DNA of 44,909 nt, from NCBI GenBank assembly GCA_023663945.1, contig JAMPGL010000034.1:1-44909 (forward strand), read 5' to 3'. The notes below the pieces were generated by a model. It saw only the letters and a program-made list of their open reading frames with translations. It did no database searches and was not told the origin of the DNA. The position numbers and the translations under genes were made by a program. Origin of the DNA: Lachnospiraceae bacterium (GTDB lineage Bacteria > Bacillota > Clostridia > Lachnospirales > Lachnospiraceae). This document shows positions 14,370-22,972 of this stretch, in pieces (the stretch's first letter is position 1; each line of letters starts with the position of its first letter).

Positions 14370-15815
14370 TTACAGGCACCGGATCAGCCGGATATAAAAC
14401 GCCACGGTCTTTACCAGCGTCTCTATCGGGACTCTCTCGTTATTTCCGTGAATCATGCCCCTCTCTTCCTTGGACAGCGCCATTGCCGAAAACTTATAGA
14501 TCCGGTCTGTTATCCTGCTGTAATGCCGGGAATCTGAACACGCCATCATCAGATAAGGAGATACCACCGCATCCTGCCAAGTGGTATGAATCACCCGTTT
14601 CAGCATCTGCCATTCCTCACACTGCGTATCTGAATATCCGGAAGCCTCCATTGCGTGTTGAATGCGGACTTCAATTTTGTCATTTCCGATTACCTTTTTC
14701 AGATATTCCACCGCGCCCTCCGGGGTATCCTCCCCCAAAAGCCGGAGGTTCATCCCAACCGAAGCCGCCGGCGGAAGCACGTTAAACGCCTTGCTTCCTT
14801 CCATCCGGGTAACCGCACAGGTGGTACGCATCATGGCATTCAGTTCACCGCCCGCCTTTTTGCAAAAAGCATTCAGCACCGGCAGAAAACACCAAAGATT
14901 GGCAAATATCATCTTCATCCCAAAACCGGAATGTCTTCCCAGCGTGTCGAACATTTCCCGCACGGGCTTTGTAAACTGCGCCTTAAAGGGGTGCTTTTCA
15001 ATTTCCACCACCGCCTTTGAGAGCTGTCCTAAGATGGTGTGCGGAGGAGGCGTGGAAGCGTGTCCTCCTTCACTTTTCATGGTGAGTTCCACGTTCATGC
15101 CTACCTTTTCACCGATTCCAACCACCGCGCAGGGTCTTGTCACGCCGGGGAATACCTTTTCTACCACGGCGCCTCCTTCATCTAACACAAAAGCAGGCTT
15201 AATTCCCTTTTCTTCCAGATAAGCCACAATTGCCGGACAGCTTCTGCCCTCCACCTCTTCGTCACCCGAAAAGGAAAGATACACGTCATGCTCCGGCGTA
15301 AATCCTTCGGATAAAAGCTGTTCCATCGCTTCAAACACGCCGCACAGTGTTCCCTTAGTGTCCAGCGTGCCTCTTCCCCACAAAAAGCCGTTCTCAACAA
15401 TCCCCTCAAACGCTGGTTTCTCCCAGTCCTTTTCCTCCACCGGAACCACATCGTAATGAGCCATCAGCACTCTCGGCGCATCGCTCCTTTTGCCCTTCAA
15501 ATAATACAAAAGCCCGGTATCTCCAATCTTTTCCAGACTGCACGCCTCATGCACTCTTGGAAAACGCTCCTTTAACAGAAGCTGAAACTTCTCAAACTCT
15601 TTCCAGTCAATCAGTGACTTGTCCTGATAAGAGACGGTTTTACACTTAATCATATCGGACATATCCCGAATGATTTTCTCTTCATCCAAATTTACCTTTT
15701 CTTCCACCATTTCCGGTTCCGGATAAGGCTTGAAAAGCAATGTCCGGATTAAAATTACCGCAATGAAAACCACAACGACCGCCAAAATCAAATATCCTGC
15801 CATATTAAACACCAT
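14370..15815 (-). CDS. M20 family metallopeptidase, membrane-anchored (CPS1/PM20D1-like)
   Basis: Up to 481 aa. One N-terminal membrane segment ([20 protein letters not shown]) is followed by an M20 di-zinc peptidase: [10 protein letters not shown] (zinc His and Asp), [10 protein letters not shown] (bridging Asp), DEEVEGR (catalytic and zinc Glu) and GGHAS in the lid domain. The length and motif set fit the carboxypeptidase S / PM20D1 branch, which cleaves dipeptides or N-acyl amino acids. The ATG at 15803 is an alternative start because AAAGGG is too close to the one at 15815. It follows two membrane protein genes in the same direction. Confidence 0.85.
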   Translation of the reverse strand: MVFNMAGYLILAVVVVFIAVILIRTLLFKPYPEPEMVEEKVNLDEEKIIRDMSDMIKCKTVSYQDKSLIDWKEFEKFQLLLKERFPRVHEACSLEKIGDTGLLYYLKGKRSDAPRVLMAHYDVVPVEEKDWEKPAFEGIVENGFLWGRGTLDTKGTLCGVFEAMEQLLSEGFTPEHDVYLSFSGDEEVEGRSCPAIVAYLEEKGIKPAFVLDEGGAVVEKVFPGVTRPCAVVGIGEKVGMNVELTMKSEGGHASTPPPHTILGQLSKAVVEIEKHPFKAQFTKPVREMFDTLGRHSGFGMKMIFANLWCFLPVLNAFCKKAGGELNAMMRTTCAVTRMEGSKAFNVLPPAASVGMNLRLLGEDTPEGAVEYLKKVIGNDKIEVRIQHAMEASGYSDTQCEEWQMLKRVIHTTWQDAVVSPYLMMACSDSRHYSRITDRIYKFSAMALSKEERGMIHGNNERVPIETLVKTVAFYIRLIRCL

Positions 15816-15889
15816 ACCCTTTCATAATCTGCAGGCTTTTGAGCCGCAGACATTTGTTTAAATCCAAAACCCTCTTCCCTGCCTATGTC

Positions 15890-16546
15890 TTAAATCCAAT
15901 TCTTCTTGTACATAATCCTTGCCGCTCCAAGCGAAATCAGCGCCCCTACCGGCACCAAAACTCCTACCGAGCTGGAGAGCGAAGGAACCATCAAAAACAG
16001 GACAATCATAAAGATTAACGGAGTCAGGGACAATTTCCAGTTCTTACTTATGTAAACCACTGCCAATCCCCCGAACAGCGCCGGAAGGATATTGTCAAAC
16101 GCCGGTTTTAAAGCAGGTGAATTGAGAACCGGCGTCAGTGCCGACAAAAGCAATACGCCTGCCGCAATCACCAGTGTTGTCACAATCGAGCTGGTGGCAA
16201 TCGCCAGAGTGGAAACCACCTCTCCCTCCTCGGTGCCCGGCTTCACTCCGGCATTTTCCATTGCGTTAAGCGCCGCAGGCGCCTTAATATTCGTGATATT
16301 TCCGGTTACAAAAGCCAGATAGGAACCGCCGGTTCCCAGCATTGGACCGTAGGTAAACACTTCGATTACCGCAACCGTCCAATAAATCGGCGCCACGCCC
16401 AAAAGCCCTTTCAGCACCGCGCTTCCTGCCGGCCACGCCTGATAATACAGACAGATTGCCGCCGGTACGGAAAGCAAGAGAAACAATGCCGTCACAATCC
16501 AGATTCTTCCATAAAAATGTGATTTATCATTATATGCTGTATTCAT
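15890..16546 (-). CDS. Integral membrane protein, probable transporter half
   Basis: 218 aa, six or so hydrophobic segments, GGAGG before the ATG. The segment EVFTYGPMLGTGGSYLAFVTGN is unusually Gly-rich with polar residues in a membrane context, as in substrate sites. It follows the DUF5058 gene by about 100 bases and precedes the M20 peptidase by about 75. The two membrane proteins are of similar size and always read in the same direction here. I infer that they form one two-component permease for a peptide or amino acid derivative. The exact family is not recognised. Confidence 0.65.
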   Translation of the reverse strand: MNTAYNDKSHFYGRIWIVTALFLLLSVPAAICLYYQAWPAGSAVLKGLLGVAPIYWTVAVIEVFTYGPMLGTGGSYLAFVTGNITNIKAPAALNAMENAGVKPGTEEGEVVSTLAIATSSIVTTLVIAAGVLLLSALTPVLNSPALKPAFDNILPALFGGLAVVYISKNWKLSLTPLIFMIVLFLMVPSLSSSVGVLVPVGALISLGAARIMYKKNWI

Positions 16547-16647
16547 AAAAACCTCCGATTTTGTAGTATGCGACCCTCTCGGCAGCCGTCAAATGTCTAA
16601 ACCAGCCTTAGGGTTTTAAGCAGCACTTGGCTCGCTGCCCATGGGAA

Positions 16648-17373
16648 TCAGCCTGTGATTACAGGTGTTATTATTGTTGCAAAGATCATGGCTAGTATCA
16701 TGCTGATAGACAGCGCATAGGTTTCCAGCCATTTCATTTTACATACTTTAATCAAAATACCGCAGATTCCCATCATCAGTGCAGAAAAAAGCAGCACGAA
16801 AATAGGTATCCAGCCAGCAAGACCGCTGCGGACATCGGTAAATACCATTCCGAGAAAAGCAGAAATCATTCCCAAAAACAGAGACGTCATAAACAAATCT
16901 CCCCATTTGCTGTCTTTGTTTTTGATTTTCATGATTCCTCCCTGAATCTTTTTCAGGCAGAGCGGAATGATGATCATGCCCGGAATAATTCCCAGCGTCA
17001 TCACCCACGCAATCGCCGTATAAGCTTTCGGATCCGTAATCGTATCGGACAGGGAAAGCCCCAGCGCCTGCGCCGTGGAAGTTGCCGCCGGTAATTCATA
17101 AGTGATTGCACCCACTACGCTTAATCGAATCCATGGAAGGGGAATCCCCAAAAACTTGGACAGAGTCAAAATTCCCAGCAAAATGGAAACAGCCGGAGCA
17201 ATGGTGAAAACAGCCGTGGAAAGAATCGTCTTTTTCAGCTTCGCTCTCTCCATGCCGATTGCCGCCCCGTGCCGGTAAGCGCGCACCAAGAAAAACACAG
17301 ACTGCGCCACCACAAATGCAATGACAAGCACTGCTAAAACAAATAAGAAACTGCTGTTTGGATTAAAATTCAT
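16648..17373 (-). CDS. DUF5058 family membrane protein
   Basis: 241 aa with about seven hydrophobic segments, AGGAGG before the ATG. The start MNFNPNSSFLFVLAVLVIAFVVAQSVFFL and the segment GAITYELPAATSTAQALGL match the DUF5058 family as I know it. No transport function has been demonstrated for it that I know of. The gene begins right after the ogg-like gene and is followed by a second membrane protein and an M20 peptidase, which suggests uptake coupled to hydrolysis. Confidence 0.75.
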   Translation of the reverse strand: MNFNPNSSFLFVLAVLVIAFVVAQSVFFLVRAYRHGAAIGMERAKLKKTILSTAVFTIAPAVSILLGILTLSKFLGIPLPWIRLSVVGAITYELPAATSTAQALGLSLSDTITDPKAYTAIAWVMTLGIIPGMIIIPLCLKKIQGGIMKIKNKDSKWGDLFMTSLFLGMISAFLGMVFTDVRSGLAGWIPIFVLLFSALMMGICGILIKVCKMKWLETYALSISMILAMIFATIITPVITG

Positions 17374-17404
17374 GAAAACCTCCTTCTACACATAAAATAT
17401 ATTT

Positions 17405-18271
17405 TTATTGCTCCATTATAACAGACATTCCCAAAAATTTCTGCTTTATTTCATAATAAAAGATATATTGCTGCAGACTTCCCGAATAGCCCGGATAGCG
17501 TTCAAAGGGAAATCCCTCGGGATACTGTGTCCTTAATACTTGATTGATATGAGTGTCCACCGGAAACGCATCGGTATGGTGTAAAGCAAACAAGCTGACG
17601 CAGTTTGCCACTTTTACGCCGACTCCGCAAAGCTTTTGCAGTTCCTTTACCGCCTCCCCGCCCGTCATGGACATAAGCGCCTTCAAATCTACCTCTCCGC
17701 GGCAGATGCTTCCGGCGGTTTCTCTCACATAACGGCTCCGATACCCCAGATTGCAGGCATACAAGTCCTTCTCCTCTGCTTCCGCCAGTGCCTGCGGACT
17801 TGGAAACGTATCATAAACCGTTCCGTCCTCCGCCCTGCGCCGTTCTCCGTACTCTCTGCACAGCGATTCAATACATCGGCGGATTCTTGGGATATTATTC
17901 TGCTGGGAAATAATAAAAGAAATAATCATTTCCCACAAATCCTGCCGTAAAATCCTGATTCCGCTTCCAAATTCCGCCGCCCGCCTCAAATAAAGATCCT
18001 CCGGGTCAATGGAAGCAATTATTTTCCCGTAATCCTCGTCTAAATCAAAATAATTTTGCCAAATCTGCTCAAACTCTTCCTGAGAACAGAATAAGCTCAC
18101 GGTTTTCTCACACTGCTCCATCACTAAATATCTGCCAAACGCCGAAAGCCCGTACTTCTCCTTTACCCTGCCCTCCGAGTCCTGCCGTGTTTCCAGCAAT
18201 TTCAGTCGAAAACATTGACCAGACTCGCAAATCTGCCTCAGGGAAAAATATTCGTTTTCTATTGTAACCAT
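17405..18271 (-). CDS. 8-oxoguanine DNA glycosylase / AP lyase (Ogg family)
   Basis: 288 aa. The N-terminal domain begins IENEYFSLRQICESGQCFRLK, as in OGG1-type enzymes. The HhH-GPD signature LCGVGVKVANCVSLFAL contains the catalytic Lys (K in GVGVK), and the catalytic Asp is in FPVDTHI about 20 residues later. It removes oxidised guanine and nicks the abasic site. It lies eight bases downstream of endonuclease IV, so the two base-excision repair steps are cotranscribed. Confidence 0.9.
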   Translation of the reverse strand: MVTIENEYFSLRQICESGQCFRLKLLETRQDSEGRVKEKYGLSAFGRYLVMEQCEKTVSLFCSQEEFEQIWQNYFDLDEDYGKIIASIDPEDLYLRRAAEFGSGIRILRQDLWEMIISFIISQQNNIPRIRRCIESLCREYGERRRAEDGTVYDTFPSPQALAEAEEKDLYACNLGYRSRYVRETAGSICRGEVDLKALMSMTGGEAVKELQKLCGVGVKVANCVSLFALHHTDAFPVDTHINQVLRTQYPEGFPFERYPGYSGSLQQYIFYYEIKQKFLGMSVIMEQ

Positions 18272-18279
18272 TTGTTCTC

Positions 18280-19137
18280 TTATCCCTCCGTGCCTTCCTC
18301 CCGGCGCTGTCTGAGCAGTTCCCTTATCCTGTCAATTTCCTCCTTGTGCCCTTGGTCGTCTAAGGGCGTTTCCAGATAAAAAGGAAGCTTTGAAAGAACT
18401 GGATGTTCCAATACCCGAAGCAGTGCTTCCATGCCAATCATACCGCCTCCGATTACCGCGTGGCGGTCCTTATGAGAGCCAAAGGGCATCATACTGTCAT
18501 TGAGATGAACCGCCCGAAGCAGAGATAATCCCAAAACACGGTCAAATTCTTCCAGCACGCCCTCCAAATCATTCACAATATCATACCCTGCGGCAAACAC
18601 ATGACAGGTGTCCAGACAAATCCCAATCCGCTCCGGATGCTCTGCGCCGTCCCTGATGGCTTTCAAATCCTCAAAGCGGTCCCCGATTTCCGTGCCCTTT
18701 CCCGACATAGTTTCCAAAAGCACCGTAAGCTTCTCCTGTCCGGTAATAGCTTGGTTCAGCCCTGCAATAATATTTTGAATGCCTGCCTCCTTGCCGATTC
18801 CGGTATGGCTCCCCGGATGAAAAACCAGATTTTCCATTTCAAGCTGATCCATCCGCGCAATATCCTCCCGGATAACCATGCAGGCAAATTCATAAGTCCT
18901 CTCCGTCCCGCTGGCAAGGTTTAAGGTGTAGGGTGCATGTGCCAGCAGCGGGCCAAACCCGTTTTCCCTGCGTATCCGCTGAAATTTCTCGATTTCTGCC
19001 TCTTCATAAATTCGATAGCCGGATCCTCTGGGATTACGGCTGAAAATCTGCATGGTATCTGCCCCCATTTTGACGACATTTTCCGCCGTCTGCGCAATTC
19101 CTCCCGCTATGGACATATGCGTTCCTATGGTCAGCAT
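18280..19137 (-). CDS. nfo: Endonuclease IV (AP endonuclease)
   Basis: 285 aa, the normal size. A TIM-barrel AP endonuclease with [10 protein letters not shown] at the start, [10 protein letters not shown], the zinc-binding [10 protein letters not shown] and LLETMSGKG stretches, [13 protein letters not shown] and [22 protein letters not shown] precedes the ATG. It cuts 5' to abasic sites and to blocked 3' ends, the step after or beside the neighbouring Ogg glycosylase. Upstream lies an odd 17-bp tandem repeat. Confidence 0.95.
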   Translation of the reverse strand: MLTIGTHMSIAGGIAQTAENVVKMGADTMQIFSRNPRGSGYRIYEEAEIEKFQRIRRENGFGPLLAHAPYTLNLASGTERTYEFACMVIREDIARMDQLEMENLVFHPGSHTGIGKEAGIQNIIAGLNQAITGQEKLTVLLETMSGKGTEIGDRFEDLKAIRDGAEHPERIGICLDTCHVFAAGYDIVNDLEGVLEEFDRVLGLSLLRAVHLNDSMMPFGSHKDRHAVIGGGMIGMEALLRVLEHPVLSKLPFYLETPLDDQGHKEEIDRIRELLRQRREEGTEG

Positions 19138-19223
19138 TCTCTTTTCCTCCTGTGTCTGCTCTGCTTTGCAATAAATAAATTATATAATCACCCATTTTCC
19201 CTGTCAACGTGCCAGTGCTTTGT

Positions 19224-19342
19224 GTTCTCTACTGCTTTACTTTCTCTACTGCTTTACTTTCTCTACTGCTTTGCTTTCTCCACTTCTCTGCTTTCTCCAC
19301 TTCTCTGCTTTCTCCACCGCTCTGCTTTCTCCACTGCATTCA
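19224..19342. repeat. 17-bp tandem repeat, seven units
   Basis: Seven units of the form TTTCTCTACTGCTTTAC, changing along the array to TTTCTCCACTTCTCTGC. The unit is not a multiple of three and no convincing gene covers it. It lies between nfo and the 209-aa gene, in the leader of one or both. Confidence 0.85.
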
Positions 19343-19451
19343 AATCCATCATCAGACTTTGCTGTATGAAGAATAGCAAACTTGACACTGCTGTTTCCTC
19401 ATAATAAAATAAATCACGCAGACAAGTCAACAACATCATTGGGAGGGTATC

Positions 19452-20081
19452 ATGGCGGAACAAGATTATTTCAGAAATGCGCTTTCAGATTTTGCCTTTG
19501 AAAATGCTTCCGGCGGAGCAATCCGCCATCTGGCGGATTTAGGCTATACCATAAAACAAATCACAGCCCAGCTTGCCTTTCCCACTCCCTATGCCAAAGT
19601 TCAGCAGACCGTTTGGGAGCATCTGCTTGATACAAAGGTGATCCGCCTCACGGAACCGGGAAACGGCGATGATGCCGAAAAGGCGGACTTTATCAAAGAA
19701 TATGATAAATATGGAAAAGCCAGCTTCCGAAAGGTAACACACCCCTCCGGCAGGCAAACGGCAGTCTGCTGGATCGAAACAGAATTTAATCCCTCAGACA
19801 GCTTTTCAGACTATTTAAGGCAAAAGCTTACTGCCAACTGCTCCTCTGATGCCTATGTCTCCTGCGATTTCGGCATCATGGAGCCTGCCCTTTGGGAACA
19901 GCTCCGTAAGGAACTGAACGAAAGACAGGCAGAATATTTGCAGGGGCTTCCCTGGGTAAGACAGACCTGCTATCATATTCTTGACAGCCGCATGATGGAA
20001 ATACTAATCCGCCTCTATCAAAAGGAGCTTTATCACGGAGTTTGCTTCTTTGAAGGGATTTGCGCAAAAGTCAAATTTTGA
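19452..20081 (+). CDS. Hypothetical protein, 209 aa
   Basis: GGGAGG precedes the ATG. The protein is soluble with no signal peptide. It starts MAEQDYFRNALSDFAFENASGGAIRHLADLGYTIKQI, which could be a helical DNA-binding fold (a helix-turn-helix-like stretch around residues 22-40). It ends with a Cys/Tyr-rich helical part (YHILDSRMMEILIRLYQKE). It looks like a conserved Lachnospiraceae protein but I cannot name a family. Single gene, divergent from nfo and ending in a strong hairpin. Confidence 0.65.
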   Translation: MAEQDYFRNALSDFAFENASGGAIRHLADLGYTIKQITAQLAFPTPYAKVQQTVWEHLLDTKVIRLTEPGNGDDAEKADFIKEYDKYGKASFRKVTHPSGRQTAVCWIETEFNPSDSFSDYLRQKLTANCSSDAYVSCDFGIMEPALWEQLRKELNERQAEYLQGLPWVRQTCYHILDSRMMEILIRLYQKELYHGVCFFEGICAKVKF

Positions 20082-20125
20082 TTTAATTATTTATAATCCT
20101 CTAAAATACCGCATTTTTCAATAGA

Positions 20126-20162
20126 ATACAGCCCTTTATCCGAAAAAGGCAAAGGGCTGTAT
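20126..20162. terminator. Hairpin between convergent genes, probable terminator
   Basis: A perfect 12-bp stem ATACAGCCCTTT / AAAGGGCTGTAT with a 13-base loop, between the ends of the 209-aa gene and the carbonic anhydrase gene. T-tracts on either side are weak. It probably ends transcripts from both directions. Confidence 0.65.
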
Positions 20163-20258
20163 CATTAAAAACAAACCGATAAAACGTAACCAAATTTAAG
20201 TGTGATTCACCACAATTTGCAATCTATAAATTGCAGAATGCAAATATTAAATGTAGAT

Positions 20259-20828
20259 TTAGTCCAAAAACTCAACCTCACCGCTTCCAATATGGTAAAA
20301 CGCACCGCATACTTTAAGACCATTCTCATCGGTATCGGAAACGCCAAGGCTTTCCTTGACTACGGACACCGCTCTTTCCACATTTAAGCAGCATGCCTTA
20401 TATTCGTCCTTTTCCTCTCCGATAGCCTTGCGAATCTCATCGGTTATGTACTTAACAAATCCATCCGGCTCGCCCTGCATTGCCGCGCCTACCGCTCCGC
20501 AGTGCTCATGCCCTAATACTACCACAAGCTTTGATCCCAGATGTCCTGCGGCATATTCAATGCTTCCCAGTTGGTGATTGTCCATCACATTGCCTGCCAC
20601 ACGGATTACAAACAGTTCTCCAATTCCTGCACTAAAGATTCCCTCCGGAATCACTCTGGAATCAGAACAGGTCACGATAACGGCGTAAGGGCTTTGTCCC
20701 TCGTCACAAGTCTTCTGTCTGATCTGGGGCGACATATCCCCGGAATTTGTCATTGCAGTTAAATAACGCTGATTCCCTTCTTTTAACTTTTGCAGTGCCT
20801 CTGCTGCTGATAAATTTCCCTCGTGCAT
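20259..20828 (-). CDS. Beta-carbonic anhydrase
   Basis: 189 aa when started at the ATG at 20828, which has GGAGG five bases upstream; a longer frame to 20915 has no such site. The zinc ligands are in CSDSR (Cys, Asp) and GHEHCGAV (His, Cys), with the typical VIRVAGN between them. It interconverts CO2 and bicarbonate to supply carboxylation reactions. Single gene, divergent from the MBL hydrolase gene. Confidence 0.93.
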   Translation of the reverse strand: MHEGNLSAAEALQKLKEGNQRYLTAMTNSGDMSPQIRQKTCDEGQSPYAVIVTCSDSRVIPEGIFSAGIGELFVIRVAGNVMDNHQLGSIEYAAGHLGSKLVVVLGHEHCGAVGAAMQGEPDGFVKYITDEIRKAIGEEKDEYKACCLNVERAVSVVKESLGVSDTDENGLKVCGAFYHIGSGEVEFLD

Positions 20829-20948
20829 ACCTTCCTCCATTTCTGCCTTACAATTGTCCGGCTTTCGTTCGTTATGTATGAAGTATAGCATATTCCAGGC
20901 AAAAATCCATCCCAAACATCCGTTATTTTTTGATTTCGCTAAATTGCA

Positions 20949-20977
20949 ATTACAGATGCCCTTATCTGTGCTATAAT
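20949..20977 (+). promoter_or_regulatory. Probable promoter of the MBL hydrolase gene
   Basis: ATTACA, 17-base spacer, perfect TATAAT, leaving a leader of about 75 bases. The -35 is weak (4 of 6). Confidence 0.4.
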
Positions 20978-21060
20978 AGGAAAAAGCACCGCCTGCGCGA
21001 TGCTTGAACCTTCACTGTATCAGAACAATTTCTGCCCTCAAGGGACATGGAGATGATCAT

Positions 21061-21852
21061 ATGACTATTACTGCATTAGTAGAAAATACCACAACCTGCG
21101 ATTTGAAAACGGCACACGGGCTTTCCCTTTACATACAGACCCGGAATCATCAGATTTTGTTTGACTTAGGTCCCGATCATACCCTGTTTGCCAACGCCGC
21201 CAGACGCGGAATCGATCTGGCGGAAATAGACACCGTCATTATCTCCCATGGACACGCCGACCACGGCGGCGCTCTGTGCGAATTTCTCACGGTCAACCCC
21301 ACGGCGCAGATTTATATCCAGAAAAGGGCGTTTGAGCCCCATACCAACCACACCTTTGGAGGCAATAAGTTTATCGGACTGGACCAAAGCCTTGCGGATG
21401 ACCCTCAAATCACCTTAATTGACGGCGATTACCGGATTGACCAGGAGCTGTCCCTGTTTACCGTTCCGCAGACCGGCAAATGCCATTCGCCTGCAAACGA
21501 TGTGTTGTACCAAGGTTCCGCCAGAGATGACTTTGCCCATGAACAAAATCTGCTGATTACCGAAAATGCCTCCGCCCTGATTATGGGGTGCGGTCACTGC
21601 GGTATCATTAACATTTTGGAAAAGTCCGCCTGCCAGCCAAATCTCTGCGTAGGCGGGTTTCACCTGTTTAACCCCACCAGCAAAGAGTCTGCTCCTAAGG
21701 CGCTGCTTGACGAAATCCTCTTGGAATTGCAGGCATATCCTAAGACCCGGTTTTATACCTGCCACTGCACCGGCAGAGAAGCCTTTGACTACTTATCCGC
21801 CCGCCGTAAAAATATCTCCTATTTGTCCTGCGGAGAAAGCATTACTATTTAA
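21061..21852 (+). CDS. MBL-fold metallohydrolase
   Basis: 263 aa from the ATG at 21061, with GGAG eight bases upstream. The metal motif is SHGHADHGG (HxHxDH), with FDLGPD before it and GCGHCGI and FYTCHCTG later, a pattern of the subfamily annotated as beta-ribofuranosylaminobenzene phosphate synthase-like hydrolases. The true substrate of this branch is mostly unknown. Cytoplasmic, single gene. Confidence 0.88.
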   Translation: MTITALVENTTTCDLKTAHGLSLYIQTRNHQILFDLGPDHTLFANAARRGIDLAEIDTVIISHGHADHGGALCEFLTVNPTAQIYIQKRAFEPHTNHTFGGNKFIGLDQSLADDPQITLIDGDYRIDQELSLFTVPQTGKCHSPANDVLYQGSARDDFAHEQNLLITENASALIMGCGHCGIINILEKSACQPNLCVGGFHLFNPTSKESAPKALLDEILLELQAYPKTRFYTCHCTGREAFDYLSARRKNISYLSCGESITI

Positions 21853-21886
21853 TATCCCTTACAAATTACAGTAATTATGTCGTTTA

Positions 21887-22315
21887 CTACAGATACAGCT
21901 CTCCTTCTCCGCCCATCATCCTAGTCATCTCCTCGATGCGCTCAATGGGAAAAGGAGGCATTGTCAACGGCTTAAGCGCTATTGACATAAGTTTCATCGG
22001 ATTATCATCCGCCGCAATACGGTTTGAGCTCAGTTGTCCACACTGACGGCACCTGTGAATGATTGCCCATTCTCCATTTTTTCTCACCCACACTGCCACC
22101 GGCTCCATATATCCGCCGCAGTCTGATTCCCGGTCTCCCGGTTCTATATCCACATGCAGACTTGTAAGACAATTGGGGCAATGGTTCCTATGGTCACTCC
22201 CCGCGCCGCAAGGCGCCACCTGACGGCCGCAGACCTTACACCTAAAGACCTCATTACAGGGATGCGTCTTGTAATATCCCTTCTCGTATTGCTTTCTTTT
22301 ATTTTCTCTATTCAA
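21887..22315 (-). CDS. RNHCP domain zinc-ribbon protein
   Basis: 142 aa starting with TTG directly after the stop of the upstream gene; AGGAGG lies eight bases before it. Two CxxC pairs in the N-terminal half (CKVCG, then HRNHCPNC with the RNHCP signature) and a second ribbon (HRCRQCGQLSSNRI). The C-terminal end is a helix rich in Met (IEEMTRMMGGEGE). Function unknown; the family is a small zinc-binding one. Translationally coupled to the CD3324-type gene. Confidence 0.85.
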   Translation of the reverse strand: MNRENKRKQYEKGYYKTHPCNEVFRCKVCGRQVAPCGAGSDHRNHCPNCLTSLHVDIEPGDRESDCGGYMEPVAVWVRKNGEWAIIHRCRQCGQLSSNRIAADDNPMKLMSIALKPLTMPPFPIERIEEMTRMMGGEGELYL

Positions 22316-22615
22316 TTATGCGTCCTCCTTGTGAATCTTATTTTCGGAGGAACCTCTTTTTCGTATTATCCTCTGAATACTTTTTTCAGACAAATAATAT
22401 TCCCTTGATAAATCAGGTATCGCTTTCCCTGATATATATTCATCAAGTATCTTTTGGTCGCGTTTTTCCAGCTTTTCTCTTATTCCGCTTTTTTCTCCCC
22501 AATTTAAATGCTCCTCACATCTTCTTGGAATATACAGCATTTGACCGTCAACATATTTCTGTATTTCTGAAAGAAGCTCATCTGGTAAAACATCAACTGC
22601 CTTTATATAGCCCAT
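22316..22615 (-). CDS. CD3324 family HTH protein
   Basis: 99 aa, AGGAGGGC before the ATG. The sequence (LPDELLSEIQKYVDGQMLYIP, then SGKAIPDLSREYYLSEKSIQRIIRKRG) is that of the small CD3324-type proteins with a C-terminal helix-turn-helix related to Mor-type activators. Probably a DNA-binding regulator of unknown target. It ends directly at the start of the RNHCP gene. Confidence 0.8.
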   Translation of the reverse strand: MGYIKAVDVLPDELLSEIQKYVDGQMLYIPRRCEEHLNWGEKSGIREKLEKRDQKILDEYISGKAIPDLSREYYLSEKSIQRIIRKRGSSENKIHKEDA

Positions 22616-22873
22616 TTATGCCCTCCTAATTATTTGCTATTAGGAAATGCAATGGCTATAACACATGATATTTTATGCAATAGCCATTGCTACCGCACAT
22701 CCTCCACACCATAATTCTTCATGAACTCACCGTTTAACCTTTCTTTACCTTTTCTATTTGTATAACAACATCATAGCAGTACCGTCTTGTGACAGCAACC
22801 TCTTTTTTGGTTTGAGTTGTTTTTGAGCTGGGGGACAAATCCTGCTATATAGTTATCTTTCAAATATTGAATA
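22616..22873. other. Gene-free stretch with long hairpin at island edge
   Basis: Contains a perfect 11-bp inverted repeat, GCAATGGCTAT (22649-22659) / ATAGCCATTGC (22680-22690), with a 20-base gap. On the minus strand a short stretch reads RLNGEFMKNYGVEDVR before a stop, but no start or longer frame supports a gene. The composition changes here from core-like to AT-rich, so this is a probable edge of the hsd island. No direct repeat matching the other edge was found by eye. Confidence 0.45.
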
Positions 22874-22972
22874 TCAACTTTTTTTAATAAAATCCGGATG
22901 AATCGGAATTTCCACTGTCACAGCCCGTCTGCCATCATCTGTAAAGAATCTTGACTCTGAATATGCATTCAT
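22874..22972 (-). CDS. 32-aa ORF overlapping the end of hsdR
   Basis: The ATG overlaps the hsdR stop (ATGA), so translation could continue from hsdR. The product MNAYSESRFFTDDGRRAVTV... ends HPDFIKKS. It contains an ordered pattern (FTDDGRRAVTVEIPIHPDF) unlike random sequence. No family recognised. It could be a tiny accessory protein or the start of a longer gene cut at the island edge. Confidence 0.45.
   Translation of the reverse strand: MNAYSESRFFTDDGRRAVTVEIPIHPDFIKKS

Noticed and set aside
19263-19463. Minus-strand 66-codon frame ending in Glu/Arg/Lys repeats
   Set aside because: It is the 17-bp repeat read as protein; the unit is not a multiple of three and no ribosome binding site is present.
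20829-20915. N-terminal extension of the carbonic anhydrase
   Set aside because: No ribosome binding site, and GGAGG lies right before the internal ATG at 20828.
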